NCBI GenBank assembly: GCA_015061765.1 | Contig: SUVZ01000074.1 | Location: 1 to 12,441, forward strand | Direction: 5' to 3' | Source of the DNA: Lentisphaerota bacterium | GTDB taxonomy: Bacteria > Verrucomicrobiota > Kiritimatiellia > RFP12 > UBA1067 | DNA length: 12,441 nt | In this document: positions 1-4,929 of the stretch, piece after piece | How positions within the stretch are numbered: the first letter of the stretch is position 1 | Layout of the letters: every line of letters begins with the position of its first letter | Translations under genes and position numbers: made by a program | Notes under the pieces: generated by a model | Database searches by the model: none | Told to the model about the DNA's origin: nothing | The model's input: the letters and a program-made list of their open reading frames with translations, nothing else

Positions 1-46
1 GGAAGTCGCGTTCGAGCGAACCGAAGCAGTTGTCGATGATCTCCAT
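1..46 (-). CDS. Possible N-terminal fragment of an unidentified protein, running off the left edge
   Basis: Reading leftwards from an ATG at 46 gives an open frame to the window edge beginning MEIIDNCFGSLERDF. Nearly all codons end in G or C, which fits the codon habit of the GC-rich genes here. A GAGG lies about 6 nt before the ATG. The product cannot be named from 15 residues. The opposite strand is also open from position 2 to a TGA at 128-130 (starting EVAFERTEAVVDDL), and that frame is followed by a hairpin with a T-rich tail at 135-165. A rightward gene ending at 130 is therefore a real alternative. The rightward frame has poorer third-position GC (about 14 of its first 27 codons) and a low-complexity Arg/Ala-rich tail, so I lean to the minus strand, weakly. 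Confidence 0.28.
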   Translation of the reverse strand, partial: MEIIDNCFGSLERDF

Positions 47-134
47 CGCCGCCTCGCCAGCCTCACGGAACGTGCATGTGCACGCAAGGCGCCGCCCCTC
101 GCACGCGCGCGTACGCGCACGCGGTACTGATATT

Positions 135-165
135 GGGTTTAGATATAAACCCCGGTATTGTTTTC
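135..165 (+). terminator. Weak terminator-like hairpin with T-rich tail
   Basis: GGGTTT (135-140) and AAACCC (147-152) are perfect inverted repeats around a 6-nt loop. CGG and then TATTGTTTTCTCTTTT follow on the plus strand. This would suit the end of a rightward gene finishing at 130. The stem is only 6 bp and the T-run starts late, so it may be chance. Confidence 0.3.
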
Positions 166-223
166 TCTTTTCCTTCCTTTCTTTCTTTTGCTTCTTTTCT
201 TTCTTTCCTTCGTTTTCTCTTTT
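161..223 (+). repeat. Homopyrimidine tract (GA-rich on the other strand)
   Basis: In this 63-nt stretch all bases except the G at 190 and the G at 212 are C or T, built from irregular TTTC/TTCC units. It is non-coding in any convincing frame. It is part of the gene-free interval 131-516. Homopurine-homopyrimidine DNA of this length can form triplex structures and is prone to slippage; whether it does anything here is unknown. Confidence 0.8.
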
Positions 224-297
224 GGCCATATTTGGCTCCTTTCTTTTGGTTGTGCACAACTCGCCCGCGACACCCGCCGCTGACGAAATCCGGGTAC

Positions 298-324
298 AAA
301 AAAAGCGCGTCGTTTCCGACGCGC
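298..324 (-). terminator. Rho-independent terminator for leftward transcription
   Basis: Read on the minus strand, GCGCGTCG, loop GAAA, CGACGCGC forms a perfect 8-bp GC-rich stem with a GNRA tetraloop. Seven T follow at once (complement of 298-304). This is a textbook intrinsic terminator. On the plus strand no T-run follows the stem. No leftward gene ends just to its right. The nearest leftward gene is the ATPase ending at 1631, so the terminator is either an orphan, the far end of ATPase read-through, or a leader attenuator of a gene to the left. Confidence 0.65.
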
Positions 325-480
325 CTGAGGCTTGGTTTGGTGGTTGTTGTTTCATTGGTTTGTCCTTGATTTTGTGGATTTCGTGTATGGATTGACAACT
401 CGGATGGATTCTGTGTGCATTCGATGCCGCAACGGTATTGTTTCCATATGGAAGGAAATGATTCGGACGACCTCCGATGC

Positions 481-509
481 TTGACAAAACTGTCATTATT
501 GTATATATT
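481..509 (+). promoter_or_regulatory. Sigma-70-like promoter of the regulator gene
   Basis: A consensus TTGACA box lies at 481-486. A TATATT box lies at 504-509 with an ideal 17-nt spacer. The expected transcription start is about 516-517, which coincides with the ATG at 517, so the transcript would be leaderless or nearly so. TGTA (500-503) and TACA (514-517) form a weak dyad across the -10 box that could be an autoregulatory site. Confidence 0.65.
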
Positions 510-516
510 ACCCTAC

Positions 517-1614
517 ATGAGTTTTAAGCGCAAAAAGGATTTTCAAAAACCATTTTCGGTTATCCGTCATGTGGGCATGAGCCTGGAGGATCAGCTTGTA
601 AGCGGATTCGCCGGAGCGATCCGCGGAGGCGTGTATGCCGACGGAGAGACGCTGCCGGGCATACGTAAACTGGCCGATATTTTCGGAGTGAGCTTTATTA
701 CCGTTCAAAATGCGGTGAAACGGTTGTGCAGTGACGGTCTTTTGGAAGCACGTCCACGCATAGGTCTACGTGTATGCTGTAAGGGGTGCAGATTCTGGAA
801 GGGTGCTGTTCTAGGCATAAAGGCCGGGCCGCCAGGCATGTATTTCACGGGGGTTCTTGAGAACAGCATGGGATCCGTTCTCCGCCGTAACGGGTGGCTC
901 TATACGTCAGTCGAAGTTTCGCCGCGCATGGAAGATGCTGACGTGATGACGCTTAACATGATGCTTGATGCCTCTGTCAAGCTCATTGTCCTCTTTGAGG
1001 CGCCGCCGCAATTGATCGCGCATGTTTCCGGACTCGGTGTTCCGTTCGTAGAGGTGCGCTCGCATGAGCCGTCGGATAAGGCGGTGTTCACCGTCGCCGA
1101 CGACTTGTCGGATGCGCTGTCGGAATTGGCGAAAGCGCTCCGGTCTGCGGGCGTGCGGACCGTTCTTTCGGTCTATCAGCACCAGGCGGTAAAGAAATCC
1201 TTTGCGGGAGCGCTTGAACAGGCCGGGCTCAAGGTTCACAGCATGCCGGTTCGTCCGGTCGGCGGAAAGAACGTGCAGGAATGCATTCAGCGCTCCGGAC
1301 TCAAAACGTTTGAGAAGATGCTTGCGGAAGGCGGCATTGAAGCGGACGCGGTCGTCTGCAACGACGACTATCTCGCGGCGGGCATTCTGTCGGCGCTTGA
1401 CCGTAACGGAATCCGCATGCCGCACGATGTCCGTTTCGCAACATTGGCGAACAAGGGTTTAGGCCCTGTCCATGCTCAGGATCTTACGCGAGTCGAGTAT
1501 GATCCCGCGCAGTCAGGCCTTCGTATTGGCGAGGCTGTTTCCGCTTATCTTGAAACGGGCAAGGCCACGCCTTGCTCCATAGCCATCGCGTTCAAGCGCG
1601 GGGAGACGGTATAG
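517..1614 (+). CDS. GntR-type HTH / LacI-type sugar-sensor transcriptional regulator
   Basis: The product is a 365-residue cytoplasmic DNA-binding regulator. Residues about 20-85 form a GntR-type winged helix. Visible features are LPGIRKLADIFGVSFITVQN (the turn helices) and a wing around RPRIGLRV. The rest resembles a LacI-type periplasmic-binding-protein fold that senses a sugar, with the family-like stretch VVCNDDYLAAGILSALDRNG and a PHDV turn near the end. This is the domain order of AraR-like regulators. An ATG at 415 is in frame, but the intervening codons overlap a consensus promoter, so I start at 517. ATG 577 is another candidate and would leave a 60-nt leader. No Shine-Dalgarno is evident at either. 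It most likely controls the rhamnosidase operon at 3202-12295; the effector, perhaps rhamnose or an oligosaccharide, is inferred. The stop lies 16 nt from the convergent ATPase stop, with no terminator between. Confidence 0.9.
   Translation: MSFKRKKDFQKPFSVIRHVGMSLEDQLVSGFAGAIRGGVYADGETLPGIRKLADIFGVSFITVQNAVKRLCSDGLLEARPRIGLRVCCKGCRFWKGAVLGIKAGPPGMYFTGVLENSMGSVLRRNGWLYTSVEVSPRMEDADVMTLNMMLDASVKLIVLFEAPPQLIAHVSGLGVPFVEVRSHEPSDKAVFTVADDLSDALSELAKALRSAGVRTVLSVYQHQAVKKSFAGALEQAGLKVHSMPVRPVGGKNVQECIQRSGLKTFEKMLAEGGIEADAVVCNDDYLAAGILSALDRNGIRMPHDVRFATLANKGLGPVHAQDLTRVEYDPAQSGLRIGEAVSAYLETGKATPCSIAIAFKRGETV
547..561 (+). promoter_or_regulatory. Candidate operator dyad near the regulator start
   Basis: AAACC (547-551), six bases (ATTTTC), then GGTT (558-561) gives an AACC-N6-GGTT dyad about 30 nt downstream of the expected transcription start. 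The same core with the same 6-nt spacing occurs in the control region of the GH78 gene (10016-10033). It may be a binding site of the regulator. It lies inside the coding region if translation starts at 517, and between promoter and start if it begins at 577. Confidence 0.25.
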
Positions 1615-1630
1615 GATGATGGTGCAGGAA

Positions 1631-2914
1631 TTAAGGTTTGAGCGCCGTTATCGGCAACACGTACACGCCGTCTGGTCGCCTGTACGCCGCGCTCGAAAGA
1701 CCTACGACGATTGCCAGCGATTGTGGAGGGTGTCCTCCGGTTTCGGCGATGCGCCGCTGGATGCCGAGCAGATGCTTCGCGGCGGTTTCCTCCTGGTTGA
1801 CGCCGAGCTTGATTTCGACCGCCGTCCATTCGCCGTCCGGCATTTCGATTACGGCGTCAATCTCCCTGTCGCTGTAGTCCTGGTAATGGTAAACTGCGGC
1901 GTCAAACGCCTCTGCGTAGCACAGGAGGTCGCGCAGCACAAGGCTTTCGAAAAGGAAGCCGAGGGTGTTCAGGTCTCGTTCAAGCCGCGCCGGAGTCGCT
2001 TTGAGAAGCGCGGCGGCGATGGACGGGTCGCAGAAGCGGCGCTTCTCGGACTGCTTTATGCGCGTACTGGAGCGGAGGGACGGGGAGAACGGACGGATGT
2101 TTTCCGTCACGAAGAGGCGTTCAAGGGAGTTGAGGTAGGCGGAGAGTGTTCTTTCATCGATTTCTACCCCTTCGCCTGCGGCTATGTCGCGACGGATGGA
2201 CGCGATGTTCACGGTTGTGGATTCGTTTCTGGCGAGGGATCGCAGCAAGAGTTCCACTTTGTGCCTGTCTCGCGGGATGTCGTCAAGTTCGGGGAGATTC
2301 CTGTCGAGAAGCCTTTTTGTGTATGCGACTGGAATCTTCATGGCGGCACGGAGCGGAAGCCCGAGACTGCCCGGCCATCCGCCGCGAAGGACCATTTCGA
2401 TAATTTCAGTAAGTTCTGGACGCCTTGTGGGAGTGACGCCGATGCTGTCGCCTTTGCAGACGGCCTCGAGCGAGATTTTCCCTTCGCTTGCGCCGCTCTC
2501 CCAGAGGCTCATCGGGCGCATCCGGAAACTTGCGATACGGCCAGCGCCGGAATGCAGCACGCCTTTCTCCGGCGGAGTGGAAGAACCGGTCAGGATGATT
2601 TGTCCGCACCCATGATGTTTGTCAACATAGTACTTGGTTGCATCCCAGAGTGCGGGGAACTCCTGCCACTCGTCGATGAGATGAGGTGGTGTGGCGTCCG
2701 CAAAGGCGAAGTTGATGTCAAGGGAGACCTGCTTTCTGTTGGCAAAGTTGTCGGTAGGGTCGGCAATCATGCATTTGCTATTGGCTTGACGCTCTGCCGT
2801 AGAGGTTTTTCCGCACCACATCGGCCCCTCTACGCATACCGCACCAAACGCCAACAAATTGTCGGCAAGAAGTGCATCCGCAATGCGAGGTTTGTAACTG
2901 TTGATTTCGGCCAT
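1631..2914 (-). CDS. AAA_14 / DUF4143 family ATPase with PD-(D/E)XK-like C-terminus
   Basis: The 427-residue protein belongs to the widespread AAA_14+DUF4143 ATPases, whose cellular role is unsettled. The N-terminal ATPase shows a Walker A motif GPMWCGKT (residues 30-37), a Walker B-like segment ending LIDEWQE near 83-90, and a sensor-like IILTGSS near residue 110. The C-terminal part is a DUF4143-type region with the residue pattern of a PD-(D/E)XK nuclease fold: E323, D353 in REIDAV, then E367-x-K369 in VEIKLG. There is no signal peptide, so it should act in the cytoplasm. AAGGA at 2925-2921 precedes the ATG by 6 nt, and a good promoter lies upstream. It sits alone on the minus strand between the regulator and the polysaccharide operon and has no evident link to sugar metabolism. 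It is probably an accessory or mobile gene. Confidence 0.9.
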   Translation of the reverse strand: MAEINSYKPRIADALLADNLLAFGAVCVEGPMWCGKTSTAERQANSKCMIADPTDNFANRKQVSLDINFAFADATPPHLIDEWQEFPALWDATKYYVDKHHGCGQIILTGSSTPPEKGVLHSGAGRIASFRMRPMSLWESGASEGKISLEAVCKGDSIGVTPTRRPELTEIIEMVLRGGWPGSLGLPLRAAMKIPVAYTKRLLDRNLPELDDIPRDRHKVELLLRSLARNESTTVNIASIRRDIAAGEGVEIDERTLSAYLNSLERLFVTENIRPFSPSLRSSTRIKQSEKRRFCDPSIAAALLKATPARLERDLNTLGFLFESLVLRDLLCYAEAFDAAVYHYQDYSDREIDAVIEMPDGEWTAVEIKLGVNQEETAAKHLLGIQRRIAETGGHPPQSLAIVVGLSSAAYRRPDGVYVLPITALKP

Positions 2915-2937
2915 AATTTTTCCTTAAGATGCGCAAT

Positions 2938-2966
2938 ATTGTATCATATTGCCACTGCTGCGTCAA
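2938..2966 (-). promoter_or_regulatory. Sigma-70-like promoter of the ATPase gene
   Basis: On the minus strand TTGACG (2966-2961) and TACAAT (2943-2938) are separated by exactly 17 nt. The expected start is near 2931, which gives a short leader of about 17 nt containing the AAGGA ribosome-binding site before the ATG at 2914. The repeat array at 2971-3062 begins 5 nt upstream of the -35 box. Confidence 0.65.
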
Positions 2967-2970
2967 TGGC

Positions 2971-3062
2971 CAATGTAGTAAATTTGTACTTTTCAATGTG
3001 CCAGATTCGGAATTTTCAATGTAGTAAATTTGCGAATCTCAATGTGGCAGATTCAGAGGTGG
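2971..3062. repeat. Four tandem 23-bp repeats upstream of the ATPase promoter
   Basis: CAATGT recurs at 2971, 2994, 3017 and 3040, an exact 23-bp period. Units alternate between type A (CAATGTAGTAAATTTG, identical 16 nt at 2971 and 3017) and type B (CAATGTGCCAGATTCG at 2994 and CAATGTGGCAGATTCA at 3040). The array is therefore also two 46-bp repeats matching at about 35 of 46 positions. The general core is CAATGT-RSY-ARATTY. The last 7 nt of each unit are variable. The array lies just upstream of the ATPase -35 box, where a direct-repeat operator or iteron-like protein-binding array would sit. No CRISPR features are present. Confidence 0.85.
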
Positions 3063-3106
3063 CCGATGCTGCGTAGAGCGTGCAAACCGCCAACAGGATT
3101 TCAGCT

Positions 3107-3205
3107 ATGTCGGCACAGGATGCTCTCTACGAGAAAGTCGATGTGAGTGACGACCTCTCCGCCCATCTGAAACAAAAACACGAAAGAAAAGGAACAAAAC
3201 GATGA
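3107..3205 (+). CDS. Possible 32-residue ORF coupled to the downstream passenger-like gene
   Basis: An ATG at 3107 opens 32 codons (MSAQDALYEKVDVSDDLSAH, then a Lys/Arg-rich end) whose TGA (3203-3205) overlaps the next gene's ATG as ATGA. A purine-rich CAGGA lies 8 nt before the start. The first 21 codons have GC-rich third positions (about 15 of 21), as in real genes here. The last codons coincide with the A-rich ribosome-binding region of the next gene. It could be a small leader peptide giving translational coupling, the 3' remnant of a gene broken when the ATPase arrived, or chance. The function is unknown. Confidence 0.3.
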   Translation: MSAQDALYEKVDVSDDLSAHLKQKHERKGTKR

Positions 3206-4902
3206 AAGCACTCGAAAATAGAATTGCGATTGCGCTTTGCGCAGCGGCATTCGTCGGCAGCGTCTTTGCAATTGGCATTCCGGCGCCGAACGCGGACGGC
3301 CAAATCGTCTTGGATGCGCAAAACGGCGAATACGCAGCGGCAGCTGATGTCGTCTGCACTCAAGTCGTATTTTCGGCAAACAATATATCAGTTGACCTGT
3401 CGGCCGATGGCGGAAAGACGATCTCAATTCCATCGACCGTGACTGCGGACGGGCTTGCATTCTCTGCGAGATACTATGAGGCAATCGTCTCGGGAGGAAT
3501 CTGGGACTTCGGTGGTAGCGCAAACTTGAGGGTTGGCAGCTCCCATCACGATCATGCCGTTACGTTTAGCGGTACGAAGGTGCGCAATGTCAATAACGTA
3601 ACCATTGGCGATAATCGGCGGAACTGCAAGCTCTCCTTGTCGGATGGGGCGGGACTATCCGCAGGAAGCATGCGTATAGCAAGCGGAAGCAATAGTGGCA
3701 GCTGCACATTCGAAATATTGGGCGGTTCGACTGCCACGGTTGGCAGCAACCTCATTTTCGATGACGGAACGAGCGTAGGTTCAGGTAATAATCAACTCAG
3801 GATTGAAGGCTCGAAATCAAGCCTTTCTGCGCCGAATGCGTCCGTCATGATAGGACGTGGTAGTTCCAATGACCGTATGTCCGTCACGGGCAAGGGCAGT
3901 GTAGCGTTGCAGGGTCTGACGGTTGGAGGCGTTTTGGACGGCACGGTTGCGAAGAATACGGTTCTGACGGTTGACGATGCGACGTTGACTACGACGGGAA
4001 ATCTGACAGTCGGCAGCGGCGGTTCTTTTGGCAACCGGGCGGAGTTCGCGAACGCGACCCTTTCTGTCAAGTCCATTGTCGTAGGCTCATACGCGAACTC
4101 GACGAACAACACGCTTGTCCTTGCCGGAAACACGACGCTGACTCAGACAACTCGCGGCGATGATCCGTTCTTCTTTGGCGTCGCCGGCGGCAACGAGGTC
4201 GTCATGACTGATGGGTTCCAGTATGCACTCGTAGGCGATGATTTGATGAAGGCGTCCAGCAACAACGTTGTTTGCATCCGTAACGGAGCGAAAGTAACAA
4301 AGACGACAATATGTTATTTTGGCACGAGGGATGCCAGTAGTCATGATAACACATACTCGGTTGAGGCGGGTGGTACTTCGGTACTCTATCGAGTTAACTT
4401 TGGCGGCACAAGGAACAGAATCGTCGTATCCAATGGGGTTTTTGAACTAACGCGTAATAGTACCGGTGCGCTGTTGTTGGGGTATGACACAACAGATGCT
4501 GCAGCCAACCCGACGGTTGGATGCGAGCTCGTTCTGCGCGGCACAAAGCCCCAGTACAAGACTACAGGCGAGACGGTTGTCTATGGCGACGGGAAGGGTG
4601 TCTTGCGCTTTGAGTTGCCAGCTGCCGCGCTTGAGACTGTGCCGATGGACTGCGGCACTCTCACAGTCAAGGAAGGGGCGGCAATCCACGTCAAGTGCGA
4701 CGATTACCTGTCCTATGTCGGCAATGATCGTGGAAACGTAATCTTGGCTAGTGCTTCCACGGCGGCGAAGCTATCGGTTCCCCAAAGTGTTCTGGATGCG
4801 ACGAATGCCGAACTTCCAGAGCGTTGCAAGCTTGTTGTCGAGGGGCCGAAGCTTATTTTGAAGATAGCAAGAATTAAAGGGACAGTTGTCTCAATCCGTT
4901 AA
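3202..4902 (+). CDS. Secreted beta-helix, autotransporter-passenger-like protein
   Basis: This 566-residue protein has a clear signal peptide: basic start MKALENR, hydrophobic core IAIALCAAAFVGSV, predicted cut after VFA near residue 23. The mature part is rich in Gly, Ser, Thr and Asn and is built of irregular, roughly 25-30-residue beta-strand repeats. Short recurring phrases such as TIGD, VGSN, MIGRGSSNDR, LTVGSGGSFGNR and IVVGSYANSTNN are typical of parallel beta-helix passengers of surface adhesins. No C-terminal outer-membrane barrel, PEP-CTERM or type IX sorting domain is visible. It ends with a short basic tail, KIARIKGTVVSIR. AAAGGA lies about 8 nt before the ATG. It is the first full gene of the operon and may bind or present the polysaccharide at the cell surface. 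That role is inferred; no catalytic motif is recognised. Confidence 0.75.
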   Translation: MKALENRIAIALCAAAFVGSVFAIGIPAPNADGQIVLDAQNGEYAAAADVVCTQVVFSANNISVDLSADGGKTISIPSTVTADGLAFSARYYEAIVSGGIWDFGGSANLRVGSSHHDHAVTFSGTKVRNVNNVTIGDNRRNCKLSLSDGAGLSAGSMRIASGSNSGSCTFEILGGSTATVGSNLIFDDGTSVGSGNNQLRIEGSKSSLSAPNASVMIGRGSSNDRMSVTGKGSVALQGLTVGGVLDGTVAKNTVLTVDDATLTTTGNLTVGSGGSFGNRAEFANATLSVKSIVVGSYANSTNNTLVLAGNTTLTQTTRGDDPFFFGVAGGNEVVMTDGFQYALVGDDLMKASSNNVVCIRNGAKVTKTTICYFGTRDASSHDNTYSVEAGGTSVLYRVNFGGTRNRIVVSNGVFELTRNSTGALLLGYDTTDAAANPTVGCELVLRGTKPQYKTTGETVVYGDGKGVLRFELPAAALETVPMDCGTLTVKEGAAIHVKCDDYLSYVGNDRGNVILASASTAAKLSVPQSVLDATNAELPERCKLVVEGPKLILKIARIKGTVVSIR

Positions 4903-4929
4903 AAGCATTATCAATGAGGGAAACGGCAT

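Noticed and set aside
30..395. 121-codon plus-strand frame and a 111-codon minus-strand frame over the same area
   Set aside because: Both run through the pyrimidine tract and the terminator hairpin, giving Phe/Ser or Lys/Glu low-complexity products.
415..516. Upstream in-frame ATG extension of the regulator
   Set aside because: The added 34 codons overlap a consensus -35/-10 pair and read as non-family sequence; no ribosome-binding site.
2971..3062. CRISPR array
   Set aside because: Unit period is 23 bp with only a 7-nt variable end, too short for repeat plus spacer, and no cas gene is present.
1616..3076. 486-codon plus-strand frame beginning just after the regulator stop
   Set aside because: It lies antisense to the ATPase, whose Walker A, nuclease-like motifs, ribosome-binding site and promoter are clear. 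The plus product resembles no family and ends within the 23-bp repeats.
3806..3825. AAGGCT/AGCCTT hairpin within the passenger-like gene
   Set aside because: It is inside the open coding frame, with a 6-bp stem and no following T-run; probably chance.
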